Made by a program: the position numbers and the translations under genes. A DNA stretch of 64,000 nt, from NCBI RefSeq assembly GCF_041260155.1, contig NC_091944.1, positions 23,306,332-23,370,331 of the forward strand, in the 5' to 3' direction. Below the pieces are notes generated by a model that was not told the DNA's origin, ran no database searches, and worked only from the letters and a program-made list of their open reading frames with translations. The stretch is from Ptychodera flava. Lineage: Eukaryota > Hemichordata > Enteropneusta > Ptychoderidae. How positions within the stretch are numbered: the stretch's first letter is position 1; each line of letters begins with the position of its first letter. Of this stretch, positions 12,584 through 22,969 are shown piece after piece.

Positions 12584-14065
12584 TCAAAATGAACTCAAAA
12601 TGGATACCATATACAACTGAGAACTCAAAACTAGAAAATTATTTGGAAGCGACAAAATTGGCTATTGTAAACACACCTATTCGAAACACAAAAAACAACA
12701 TGACACATGCAGAACAAATAGCGTTGAAAACGCTATCGAAAAGCAAGAAGATAACCATCAAACCGTTGGATAAAGGACGGGGACAGCAGTTTTACACTGA
12801 TGATTACATAAGAGAATGTCAACGTCAACTTAACGATCAACACAAACAATACAATAGGAGACATACACAATCTCCCAACAGCAATGTACAATGAAAAACA
12901 CATTGACTATCCCATATATGAATATTTGAATCAAGTCAATAGAAAAATAAGAACACTGCTTTGGTACCTTCTACCGAAAATACATAAAATGCCGCCATCA
13001 GGAACTAAGCTCGCAGGACGGCCAATTATAAGTGGATGCTCCAGTCCAACATTTCACATATCAGAATTCATTGACCACTTTCTCAAACAAATCGTCAAGA
13101 AACAAATAACATACATCAAAGATACAACAGACTTTATACGGAAAATTGAGAAAATCCGTTCTGGCCAATGCGACACTAGTAACACAAAATGTAATTTCAA
13201 TGTACACAAATACACCACATAATGAGGCAGTTGAATCAGTCAGTAGAGCATTCAGTCAGGAAAGATCATCAAACAATTACATAATCAAGCAGCCACCAAC
13301 GAAATACATGATAGCTCTGCTAAAAATAATCTTAAAAAACCAAACATTTGAATCCAACGATTAATTCTACCGGCGAATATGGGGTGCTCTATGGGGTCTC
13401 CCTCGTCGCCGGAAATAGCAGAAATTACATTTCGCGAGACAGAATGAGAATAATACAGAAACACAAACAACAAATATCGACCTGGCTGAGGTTCAGGGAC
13501 GATGCTTTCTGATTTTCATGGGAACACAATGCTCTATGAATTCATATCAAACATCAACAAAATGCATCCTACTTTCAAATTTTCGTTTGAAAGCTCCTCT
13601 CAAGAAATCACATATTTGGACCTGACAATCTACAAAGGTCGTCGATACAACAAAAAGAATATTCTCGACACCAAGATACACATAAAACCAACAGATAAAT
13701 TCCAGTTCTTACAAAGAAACTCATGCCATCCGGCAGCAACATTTAAAGGTCTGGTCAAAAATGAAACACACCGATACATCAGAACATGCAACAACGAAAC
13801 CGATTTTACACAGAAAGTCACACAATTTAGTGAAAAATTACAAGACCGACAATATAAAAATACCGTAATTATACGGTGTCGCTCACATTTGATCAGAATT
13901 GGTACATACTAGTATGGGTACCAAAGATCAACAATAAATGTTGTTTCTATCTGTTCAGTGCAGGAAAATTCTACGTTGATGTTATGACAATGATATCTGT
14001 ACAGTACAACCAGAAAAACAACAAGAAATATTTCAACCAGAAAAACAAGAATGACAAAAGTAAAT
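12584..14065 (+). mobile_element. Penelope-like retroelement ORF remnant, plus strand
   Basis: Several overlapping frames together give a Penelope-like reverse transcriptase. First is an N-terminal part with KKITIKPLDKGRG and YIRECQRQLND (12590-12890). Then come YLLPKIHKMP and AGRPIISGCSSPTFHISEF (12960-13080), TNTPHNEAVESV (from about 13207), MGCSMGSPSSPEIAEITFRE (13380-13440) and an RDD box followed by FLIFHGN (about 13495-13530). A thumb-like region with ITYLDLTIYKG and KPTDKFQFLQRNSCHPAATF runs to about 13830. KIHKP-like, GRPIxS and GxxMGSPLSP boxes are the family signature. At least three frame changes separate the blocks, so it is not functional. No GIY-YIG endonuclease is visible after 13910. 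Telomerase-like and LINE RTs lack this motif set. Confidence 0.85.
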
Positions 14066-14099
14066 AACGTTTGAAACTTTAGGTACTGGAGGCCAACTT

Positions 14100-15015
14100 T
14101 AGCAACATGCATATAGTCCGTGGGCTGGAGGGGCCCACCGTGTTCAATGTACGGGCTATATGTTGTTATAATGACTACTGTATTGTTTGTGGCGTTCTTT
14201 CTTTCTATTTTTGTTCAAGCTGTCTTTTTCTACTTTTATGATGTTTCTCTGATAATGCGTTCTATTTTATTTTAGCTCATATTTGTTATGTATATAAATA
14301 CCAAAAAGAGCTTATATGGTGAGTCGGTGGCGTATGTATGTCTGATGTATGTATGTGGGTATGTATGTGCGGATGTATGTCCCATACCGCCAAAGCTACC
14401 ATCTCAGTATTTGGTGTACATGTAGATGCAGGGGTTGAGATGTGACGTTGTTCAAATGAACACGTCAGTGTCAAAATGTGCAATGAGGTAAGAAAAAGGG
14501 AAATCCTGCAAATGTGCTAGAGTGGTGGCGTGCCAGTGACTGAAACAGGCTACTCTACTGACCTTGAGTCAATTCCTGTCATTGTTTATGAACTGTTACA
14601 TATTAACAGACCTGCTCAAACTAAGAGAGACTAGCTGCTTCTGCTATTAGTCCGTGGGCTGGTGGGGCCCACCGTGCACCCCCCCACATCCCTACTTCTT
14701 GGTATTTTTTGTTCTTTAGGACCTGCTGAACAAGAAAAAAGATGTTAACATTGGATATTTTGGGATGCACTACCTATCTGGGCTGGTTTTTGATTTGCAT
14801 GTACCGCAAAAAATGGCGGAAAAATGAGTAGGGGTAGGGGGTACTATATCCTCCCCTACATTGAGTAAACTAGCATGAAATAGCACAAACCATACATTTT
14901 TGGAAAGCTGAGATTCTGCTCTTCATGAGGAACACCAACTTTAGCAAAATTAATTTGTGTACATAGAATAGGACGACTTCAAAATGAATTTTTTTGACAA
15001 ATTTGAAATTTTTTA
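14100..15015. other. palindrome-arm sequence, Penelope-like tail and low-complexity GTATGT
   Basis: 14150-14275 repeats 11835-11950 (a second Penelope-like terminal segment, starting at ATGTACGGGCT). A degenerate GTATGTAT tract lies at 14333-14380. TAGTCCGTGGGCTGG followed by a GGGCCCACC block occurs twice (about 14115 and 14648). The remainder to 15012 is arm sequence matched at 27310-28020. No gene is seen. Confidence 0.6.
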
Positions 15016-16249
15016 GGGGCGACGTCAAAAGTTCAATGTAGGATAAAAAACTTAATTCCCTTAGTTTCCCCCCAAACCCCCCACCCCCTAGAAACTTAAT
15101 TGACTTATATTGAACCTGTTGCCAGGCTCTATCTATGTAAAGCGAAGCTAAGGATCAGTCAATTTAGGGGTGAAATAAAGTAATGCATCGTTAAGGCCCC
15201 ACTAGCTGTAACTCTTGAAATTTGTTGACGTCAAATTATCTACCTATTCTTTCCTCTCTGAAATCTACCCTCTGAAGAGATATGAGCTTTTACTGCATTA
15301 GGAAACCATTCCTTTCAGAAACATTTGACATGTAAATTAAAATTTTATTAACGGTCATTTTGATTTCCTGGCATTTTCAAAAATTAATAAATTAAAAAGG
15401 AATCAGAACATACAATGTCATAGTTGAAAACATTCACCCTTGTGGATTACAGTTTGGACTACGCTGTGCAGTTTATATGAAGATTTAAATGCAGATATGC
15501 ATAGTATCAAGGGTTTTAGCTTTTCTGCATGGGGCTGTGATTTAATGTTTGGGCGAACATTTAATCGCAGTGTAATCTTTATCTTGTTCAAAATTGCATA
15601 TATAGCCCCGGCAGTGTGTACACAGACCTAAATGACTACATTGTCACAAACTTATTTTAGTTTGAAAGTAAATCATAAAAATAATGCTAAAAGATACAGC
15701 TAGTGGGGCTTAAGATTGGGAACACACTTTGTGTTTCATCCAATGTAAATACAACATACTAACAACAAACTTGAAGTTTATCAATGAATGAACAAGAACA
15801 ACAACAATAAAGTCCAGGTTTCTCCTTCCAGAGGCATAAAATTTATCTCATCTGTCCTGGTGGTTGTAACAACTCAGTTCACACTGCTCCATTCAGGCGG
15901 ACTACACATGCACCAGAAATGTAGCAAGATATAATTAAAAATAAATTCCGAGTGCAACCAGAAACAGTAGAGAAACTACCATCTATGGTGCAACAGAAGC
16001 CAACAGCCTGCATTGTTTACACTAACTAGGCCAGGTGCAGCTCTGCACCGTGTTAAAACAACTCCCTCCGCTGGATTCAATACGAATGTGTGCATTTCTG
16101 CTCTATTTTTTCAAAATATTCATTCCCCTGGCAATTTTTACCTTAAATCGATTTGTAGGATAGAAACTTTTTTAGGTCAAAACCCCCCACCCCCAAACTA
16201 AAAGAATTAAGTTTTTTATCCTTCATTGAACTTTTGATGTTGCCCCTTA
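15013..16249. mobile_element. Harbinger-like non-autonomous DNA element with TTA target duplication
   Basis: The element spans 15016-16246 and is flanked by TTA on each side. Its ends are inverted: the left starts GGGGCGACGTCAAAAGTTCA, and the right end read in reverse starts GGGGCAACATCAAAAGTTCA. Similarity continues for another 40 or so bases (GGATAAAAAACTTAATT in both) into a C-rich tract. The opposite palindrome arm lacks it and reads straight through TTTTTTACCCAAA (about 27300-27312), confirming the boundaries. A three-base TWA duplication with G-rich ends is characteristic of PIF/Harbinger transposons. The only open frame (15440-15631) has no transposase motif, so it would need a transposase supplied elsewhere. 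Confidence 0.85.
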
Positions 16250-17490
16250 CCCAAATACCATGTAACAATTGTGATTTACTTGTTATTAAGCAAAATTTTG
16301 ACAGCTTTTTGTGTTTGAATTATTAATTCCCACATATTAAGCAAGAAAAAAAGTGTTAACATTAGATATTTAACTATACACTACTTCTCTTGAGTCAATT
16401 TTGAATTGCGTGTATCTGTATGGGGTGTGCAAAAGCTAGAGGTAGGGGTACAACATTCTTTCTTGATGAAGTAAACTGGCTTGAAATGCCATATACCTTA
16501 TAGTTTTAGAAAGCTTAGATACTGGTCTTTCTAAAATGCATAAAGTTTCAGTGAAAAAATATGACGTCATAGAATTGGATAACTTTAAATCGATTTTTTC
16601 TGGTAATTCAGTATTTTTAACCAGAAGAAAATACAATAACTATTCTTTCCTCCTTATGAAGCAATCAAACACATTTATGGATGTTATTTAGTAATTGCAA
16701 TGTGCTGAAGAAGAAAATAAATGTCAAAATTGGGTATTTACTATGCATTATTGTCTTTAGTCGCTAAAATAGCAAGTTTTGCTACATTGGTATATCGTGA
16801 ATGGGCATTTTATTGTTATGCAATGAACTAATGCACAGCCTTAAAAACAAGACTCGAAAACGTGCACACATAGACATATTGCCATTTTCTCCTTCAAGTA
16901 ATAGATTATTGACGACTGTCTATTGTTATAATTTAATTTTTAAAAATTTTTCTATAAAATAATTTTGTTTAAGGCATATTTGGAAAATTGTCTATGCCTC
17001 CTTGTCTTACTTTATATACAGCAAGCATTACTAACAATCTATTAGGCCGAGGCTAGAGGGACGTCTACGTGCACCTCCCCCCCTCACCCCATAGGATAAC
17101 AAACCTGTAATTTTCAGAAGCCTTGGATCCCTAGAATAAGAAATGGGATTTTAAAAGACAAAATATAGGGACTCAATAGCTGTTACGGTCATGTTTTGAA
17201 GTGTACCACAAAATCACGATTTTGTGACCCACGTGGATTTTTGTCAAACCTGTCTTCTTGTACATGATCTGCTGACCTTACTGTTTAACATGACCTAGGT
17301 TATGGGGTATCATTAGAAAGGTGATTTATACTTCTTGAAAATGGTATATAGCAAATGCAATATCTTCTATAGTTTTTATGAAATAAGGCCATAATTTACC
17401 CCATACCCCAAAGTTTTATGTCACAAATTACTGTCAAAACTAATCTAAATTCCACCAATTATCACATGCACAAGCCAAGTTTGTCGTCTC

Positions 17491-17633
17491 TGTAGTGATA
17501 TCGCCCTCTATGGCAAAGGTTTTGGCTGTAAGCCTCGTTCTGGTGTTGACAAGCATGGCATGGCCAGCTTGCAAATAAAGTTCATGTGTTCACGTTAGTT
17601 CCTCGTCGTGTCATTGCTGCCAATAATCAAACA
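17491..17633 (+). repeat. 5' LTR of the Gypsy element
   Basis: 143 bp, starting TGTAGTGATATCG and ending CAATAATCAAACA. It contains CAAATAAAG near 17570, a possible polyadenylation signal. Preceded by the target duplication GTCTC. Confidence 0.95.
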
Positions 17634-17651
17634 TGGTGTCAGAAGTGGGAT
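17634..17651 (+). other. tRNA primer-binding site of the Gypsy element
   Basis: TGGTGTCAGAAGTGGGAT abuts the LTR. TGG at its 5' end would pair with the CCA end of a primer tRNA. Confidence 0.75.
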
Positions 17652-17663
17652 CTTGAAAGAATC

Positions 17664-18419
17664 ATGGCAGCGTTCCAAGTCCAGGCACCAGACAAATTCG
17701 ACTTTTCGAAGCCAAGCGAATGGCCGAAATGGATTCAACGATTCGACCGCTTCAGCATTGCATCAGGTCTGTCAACAAAGGATGGGTCACTCAAAGTGAA
17801 CACCCTCCTGTATACGATGGGAAGCAAAGCGGATGAAATTCTGCCGTCTTTTGGACTGACAGATGAGGAACTCAAAAACCTTCAAACTGTTAAAAGTAAG
17901 TTCGAAGACTACTTTATCGTCCGCCGAAATGTCATATTTGAATGGGCAAAATTCAACAACCGTAAACAAGAACCAGGCGAATCAGTGGATAGCTTCATCA
18001 CTGCACTGTACGGACTGGCCGAGCATTGCAAATACGGCGCCTTACGAGAAGAAATGATCCGTGATAGAATAGTTGTAGGGCTGCGTGACGAGAAACTTTC
18101 AGAGAAATTGCAAATGGATGCTGATTTGACTTTAGTGAAGGCAGTCGACCAAGCACGTCAAAGTGAGGCTGTGAAAAGCCAACAGCATGCCATTCGAAAC
18201 CCAACCAGCGTCAGCAACGACAATATGGATGCAGTCAAGTCGGGCAAACGACGAAACCAACGACGCAGTCAACAAATGAAGGGAAACGAATTTCATCAAA
18301 AATTCAAAAGCACCAGTAATAAGGCACCATGGGAAGATCGAGCAGTCAGCAGAACAACAAATACAGTTCCGACTCTAGATGTTCATGGTGTGGAAACCAA
18401 CCAAACCACAACAGAGTGA
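17664..18419 (+). CDS. gag: Gag polyprotein of the Gypsy element
   Basis: A 251-residue frame. I take the ATG at 17664 (MAAFQVQAPDKFDFS) because the upstream in-frame ATG lies inside the LTR. The sequence has the retrotransposon Gag pattern: WPKWIQRFDRFSIASGL, then VKSKFEDYFIVRRNVIFEWAKF, then GESVDSFITALYGLAEHCKYG and IRDRIVVGLRDEKLSEKLQ, which is the capsid-like region common in Mag-type elements. It ends at a TGA at 18417 after a basic stretch. The nucleocapsid zinc knuckles expected at the end of Gag are not in this frame but in the overlapping pol frame. So either a programmed -1 shift happens before the nucleocapsid or an indel has displaced it. Confidence 0.85.
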   Translation: MAAFQVQAPDKFDFSKPSEWPKWIQRFDRFSIASGLSTKDGSLKVNTLLYTMGSKADEILPSFGLTDEELKNLQTVKSKFEDYFIVRRNVIFEWAKFNNRKQEPGESVDSFITALYGLAEHCKYGALREEMIRDRIVVGLRDEKLSEKLQMDADLTLVKAVDQARQSEAVKSQQHAIRNPTSVSNDNMDAVKSGKRRNQRRSQQMKGNEFHQKFKSTSNKAPWEDRAVSRTTNTVPTLDVHGVETNQTTTE

Positions 18420-20521
18420 ACTGTCCAGCGAAGAGCGCCACGTGCAACGCATGCTCAAAGGTTGGTCACTTTGCAAAAGTTTGCAGGTCTAGAGGCAGTC
18501 AAAGCCGACCCAAACAAATGAACGTTCTACAAGAAGCTGAGTTTGACTCAGAATTTTTGGGTGAAGTCAAATCCACTGAAGGCAAACCTTGGATGGTAGA
18601 TCTAAGACTCTGCAGTGCCAATGTACACTTCAAGATTGACACGGGTGCAGATGTGACAGCAATACCGGAGAAAACATTCACAGAGATGTTTGACCGATCA
18701 AAGCTCCAGCCAACAGATAGAGTACTTTATGGACCAGGACAAACCAAGCTTGAGACTATTGGCAAAATTCAAGGAGTACTGCACTTGAATTCAAACCGAA
18801 GTGGCCGTAAACACACTGCCCAATCACGTCAAACCATTTATGTTGTGAAACACCTTAGTCAAGCATTACTTGGTAGACCAGCTATCGAAGCACTACACAT
18901 TTTGTCCAGAGCTAATCTTAGCAGTATCTCTGAGCAACAAGATAAACTCATGAAATACAAAAAGCTATTTCCACAGTTATTCACTGGACTGGGCAAACTT
19001 GAGGGTAAATATGAAATCAACCTCAAGGATGATGTGAGGCCGTACGCAATTACTACACCCAGACAAGTTCCGCAACCGCTCATGTCAAAGGTCAAGGATG
19101 AACTGACACGAATGCAAAACCTTGGGGTAATCAAGCCAATTGATCAGCCAACCGACTGGTGTGCAGGCATGGTTGTCGTTCCGAAAGCAAACTCAGAACG
19201 TGTTCGCATATGTGTTGACCTACAAAGACTCAACGAAGCAGTACACCGGGAACTTCATCCCATACCTTCAGTCGACCAAACTTTGGCACAGTTACAGGGA
19301 GCCAAGGTATTCTCGAAACTTGACGCAAACAGTGGGTTCTGGCAAATTGATCTAGACGAGAAATCTCAGTTACTCACAACTTTCATGACTCCCTTCGGAA
19401 GATTTGCATTCCGCAGGTTACCTTTCGGTATCTCATCAGCACCGGAACATTTTCAGAAACGCATGCAACGAATCCTCGAAGGCTTAGAAGGAGTAGTATG
19501 CGAAATGGATGATATCCTTATCTTCGGAGAAAATCAGATGCAACACGACAAACGTCTGATGGATGTTCTGCGCAGATTAGAGAAATCTGGTCTAACTTTA
19601 AATCCAGACAAATGTGTGTTTTCAGTTCGTTCAGTGAGATTTGTTGGCCATATCATCGGTGAAAATGGCATCAGTGCTGACCCTCTCAAAGTTAAGGCAA
19701 TCATCGAAATGGATAAACCTAACAACATCACTGAATTGAGAAGATTCCTGGGAATGGCAAACCAACTGAGCAAATTCACACTCGACTTGGCAGAGACTAC
19801 AAAGCCCCTCAGAGACCTCTTATCAAAGAAAAATGCATGGCACTGGTCTGATGCGCAAGACGAGGCATTTTTCAAAGTGAAATCATTGCTTAGTTCGACA
19901 CCAGTACTCACCATGTACAACCTACAGTCTGAGACGTTACTCTCTGCAGATGCGTCAGCATATGGCCTTGGTGCAGTTTTGGCACAAAAACAGACTGACG
20001 GACATTGGAGACCTGTAGCTTATGCGTCACGAGCTATGTCCAGCACAGAACAAAGGTACGCACAAATAGAGAAAGAAGCACTGGCTATTACATGGGCATG
20101 TCAACGCTTCAACAACTACCTACTGGGACTACCCTTTCATATTGAAACTGATCACAAACCACTCGTACCCTTGCTTGGGACGAAGAACTTGGAAGACTTA
20201 CCTCCCAGAGTCCAACGTTTCCGCCTCAGACTGATGAGATATTCATACACAATATCACATGTACCAGGTGGCAATATGACAACAGCCGATGCTCTCTCAC
20301 GTGCGCCGATTAAGTCATCTCCATCAACAGAGGATCTTGCACTCCAAGAGGAGACTGCAGCTTATGTAAACGCTGTATACCAAGGAATACCAGCATCATC
20401 ATCACGCATTGAACAAATCCGCAAATGTCAATCAAACGACCCAGCTTGTCAGCTGATCACACTCTACATCAAAGCTGGATGGCCAGAATGGTCGAAACTA
20501 GCCCCAATTGCGAAACCATAA
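18323..20521 (+). CDS. pol: Pol polyprotein part 1: zinc knuckles, protease, reverse transcriptase, RNase H
   Basis: This frame lies -1 relative to gag and is open from 18323, just after a TAA. Counting from the ATG at 18329, two zinc knuckles lie at residues 18-52 (the second is CNACSKVGHFAKVC). The aspartic protease motif FKIDTGADVTAIP is at about 101-113. RT boxes include WCAGMVVVPKA, VFSKLDANSGFWQIDL and LPFGISSAPEHFQKRM, with the catalytic box CEMDDILIFG at about residue 393. RNase H starts with LLSADASAYGLGAVLAQK at about 537, followed by ETDHKPLVPLL and FRLRLMRYSYTISHVPGG. The frame stops at a TAA (20519-20521) in the linker before integrase, where related elements continue. The in-frame resumption after it shows that the stop is a mutation. 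Confidence 0.9.
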   Translation, partial: GTMGRSSSQQNNKYSSDSRCSWCGNQPNHNRVNCPAKSATCNACSKVGHFAKVCRSRGSQSRPKQMNVLQEAEFDSEFLGEVKSTEGKPWMVDLRLCSANVHFKIDTGADVTAIPEKTFTEMFDRSKLQPTDRVLYGPGQTKLETIGKIQGVLHLNSNRSGRKHTAQSRQTIYVVKHLSQALLGRPAIEALHILSRANLSSISEQQDKLMKYKKLFPQLFTGLGKLEGKYEINLKDDVRPYAITTPRQVPQPLMSKVKDELTRMQNLGVIKPIDQPTDWCAGMVVVPKANSERVRICVDLQRLNEAVHRELHPIPSVDQTLAQLQGAKVFSKLDANSGFWQIDLDEKSQLLTTFMTPFGRFAFRRLPFGISSAPEHFQKRMQRILEGLEGVVCEMDDILIFGENQMQHDKRLMDVLRRLEKSGLTLNPDKCVFSVRSVRFVGHIIGENGISADPLKVKAIIEMDKPNNITELRRFLGMANQLSKFTLDLAETTKPLRDLLSKKNAWHWSDAQDEAFFKVKSLLSSTPVLTMYNLQSETLLSADASAYGLGAVLAQKQTDGHWRPVAYASRAMSSTEQRYAQIEKEALAITWACQRFNNYLLGLPFHIETDHKPLVPLLGTKNLEDLPPRVQRFRLRLMRYSYTISHVPGGNMTTADALSRAPIKSSPSTEDLALQEETAAYVNAVYQGIPASSSRIEQIRKCQSNDPACQLITLYIKAGWPEWSKLAPIAKP

Positions 20522-21600
20522 TGGCATGTCAGAGGAGAATTAACCACTCATGATGGACTGCTTGTGAAAGGAAGCAGACTAGTAATTCCAAAGGAGATGC
20601 AAGGTGAATTACTACAAAGAATTCACGAAGGTCATCAGGGCATATCAAAATGTCGTGCTCGTGCAAAATCTGCAATATGGTGGCCAGGACTCAGTCGTGA
20701 AATCATCGACTTGGTGAAAACCTGTGACACATGTGTGAAAAGTCAGAAAGATAGGGCTGAACCATTAATTCCTACCGAATTCCCACAACGTCCATGGCAA
20801 AGAGTTGCCACTGATCTTCTTGAGTTTAATGGCTCAACGTACCTCGCACTTGTGGACTATTATTCTCGCTATGTGGAGCTGTCAAAACTCAACTCTATGT
20901 CTTCATTCACAGTCATCAGATGTATGAAATCTATCTTCGCACGCCACGGTGTACCAGAAACTGTAATGTCAGACAATGGCCCACAGTATGCCTCAGAAGA
21001 GTTCCAGCAATTCGCAATAGACTATGACTTTGCACACGTAACCAGTAGTCCACACTACCCTCAGTCAAATGGAGCAATCGAAAGAGCTGTGCAAACAGTC
21101 AAAAAGTTGCTGAAAACAGTGGATGATCCGCCTAAGGCTTTATTGGCATATCGCTCGACACCACTGGAAAACGGATATTCACCAGCAGAGCTATTGTTCA
21201 ACAGGAGAATACGTAGCACTGTACCAATCCTACCTGAGAGATTGAAACCATACCTCCCCAATAAAGATGCATTACGAGCAAAGGAGTCGTCAATAAGGAA
21301 CCGTCAGAAACGCAACTTCGACATTCGTCATCGCGTCCAGGAGCGTAAGAGCTTATCACCAGGAGACAAAGTGTATGTAAAGGGAGATAATATGCCCGCT
21401 ACTGTTGTTCGTGCAGCGGCACCCCGCGTTCATACATAGTGCAAACACCAAAAGGGACACTTAGACGTAACTGTCGTCACCTGACGTATCGATCACAGCA
21501 AAGTAAAGACATAAAACTATCTCCGCATGCAGATACCAGAGGAAATACGGACATTCCACAAAACATTCCTCTGAGAGCGCTCAAACAGGACATTCCAGAC
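20522..21600 (+). pseudogene. pol: Pol part 2: integrase, separated by a nonsense codon and with a frame change near its C-terminus
   Basis: In the same frame as the upstream pol, translation resumes with ELTTHDGLLVKGSRLVIP, followed by the HHCC zinc-binding region (HEGHQGISKC, WWPGLSREI, TCDTCVKS). The DDE core follows, with Asp in ATDLLEF (about 20812), Asp in MSDNGPQYASEEF (about 20971) and Glu in PQSNGAIERAV (about 21078). The frame 20564-21439 ends at AAAPRVHT. Another frame then continues with SYIVQTPKGTLRRNCRHLTY to about 21600, as expected for the end of a Gypsy integrase, so a one-base-type indel lies near 21420-21430. With the stop at 20519 this leaves the element non-autonomous. 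Confidence 0.85.
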
Positions 21601-21970
21601 AAACCACAGGAGATTTGAAGGGAAGCCACTGCCAGTGAAAATGTTGCACCTGCACAACCGCTTATGCAGGAAACTAATGAACCCTACATGACTCGTTCAG
21701 GAAGAGTTGTAAAACCGCCGAGCAAATTAGACTTGTGATGTTCATGTTGTGCATGCAAGAAAATCACTTTCAGACATGTTTATGCTCATGAACAATCAGT
21801 AGAATATTGTTCTACACCTCTAGAGACTTCGCGGCGATGCATTAAACTAAACTTTTAATAGTTGTGTTTGTTCAAGTTCAAAGTTACACATACTGTCTTA
21901 AATCAGACATCAAATTTGTTGCTTTTCAAAAAGTTGTAAATCTGTAATCATCAGCAGGGACAACTTCATC

Positions 21971-21982
21971 TTAGAAGGGAGA
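21971..21982 (+). other. polypurine tract of the Gypsy element
   Basis: TTAGAAGGGAGA, purine-rich, immediately 5' of the 3' LTR; the expected primer site for plus-strand DNA synthesis. Confidence 0.8.
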
Positions 21983-22125
21983 TGTAGTGATATCGCCCTC
22001 TATGGCAAAGGTTTTGGCTGTAAGCCTCGTTCTGGTGTTGACAAGCATGGCATGGCCAGCTTGCAAATAAAGTTCATGTGTTCACGTTAGTTCCTCGTCG
22101 TGTCATTGCTGCCAATAATCAAACA
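21983..22125 (+). repeat. 3' LTR of the Gypsy element
   Basis: 143 bp, identical to the 5' LTR as read base by base; followed by the target duplication GTCTC. Confidence 0.95.
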
Positions 22126-22817
22126 GTCTCCGAACAAAAAATACGGGATTTATTCTCTGGTCGTTCTACGTCACGACAACCCGCGTCTATGTCATCAATT
22201 TTGGTGCGTCGGACCTTTTTTTGTCGATCTTCGGTGTGCTCGTAAATATGTAAACAAACAACATGGCGGCCGATGTTTCTCCCACGATCAAAAGTCATGT
22301 AATGAAATCGATATTTTCACAGACTACGACATTACTAATCCGAACAATGTAAACACAAGAGTGTACCGCCTGTATATTCCGAAGGAATTACGTGAATAAT
22401 TTGCGGAAACAACGAACTTGAAGCTGGTCGCGTATACCGTGGGTTCCGTACGCATTGCAAACAGGGTCAGGCGCGACGTTTACAGTGTTCGCGCCGTCGA
22501 GATTCAGTCGATATTTGTTCCCGAAAAATAGCGTATCTTCGTCTGTGATAAAATTCTAGGACTATGCTATCTTTGAAATAGAGTATAACTTTGCGGAAGG
22601 TAGCCTACGTGTAGACCGAGAGCTGTCATTTGCTCCACACACGAATGAACGTGAGCGCTAACGCACACGACGGACGACTGGAAATGATCGACAACTTGTG
22701 CACGGCGAACTGATATTTATTCCTAAAGTAGTTCAAAAGTTTAAACACGGAATCGTCATGGAAAACTTATTTTATTTGCAAAAAATAACGAATTCTTGGC
22801 TTGTGCATGTGATAAGT

Positions 22818-22969
22818 ATATTATTCCCTAATATTTTTCTTCGTTCAGCTCGGAAAATACTCGTGACGTAATGACCGTGTCACCACTCGTCTCCGACTCG
22901 TGGTGACACGGTCATTACGTCACTCGTATTTTCCTTCGCTGAACGAAGAAAAATATTAGGGAATAATAT
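22818..22969. repeat. 152-bp fold-back palindrome
   Basis: Arms of about 72 bp pair almost perfectly (left start ATATTATTCCCTAATATTTT, right end its reverse complement) around a short centre near 22890-22896. Two small departures from symmetry both keep CTCGT-type pentamers in the same direction on the two arms (for example ACTCGTGACG at left, CACTCGTATT at right). The CpG content is higher than the surroundings. Confidence 0.9.

Larger units (their letters stand above)
17491..22125 (+). mobile_element. Ty3/Gypsy (Mag-like) LTR retrotransposon with identical LTRs
   Basis: This 4635-bp element has 143-bp LTRs at 17491-17633 and 21983-22125 that are identical by direct reading. It is flanked by the 5-bp target duplication GTCTC (17486-17490 and 22126-22130). 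LTRs begin TGTAG and end AAACA. The primer-binding site TGGTGTCAGAAGTGGGAT follows the 5' LTR directly, and a polypurine tract (AGAAGGGAGA) precedes the 3' LTR. The internal order is gag, zinc knuckles, protease, RT, RNase H, integrase, which is the Ty3/Gypsy order. Domain wording and the short LTRs resemble the Mag clade. There is no env. Identical LTRs imply a recent insertion, yet pol carries a nonsense codon and a downstream frame change. Confidence 0.95.

Noticed and set aside
18499..19920. Minus-strand open frames inside the Gypsy pol gene
   Set aside because: They are antisense shadows of a well-conserved polyprotein and show no domain.
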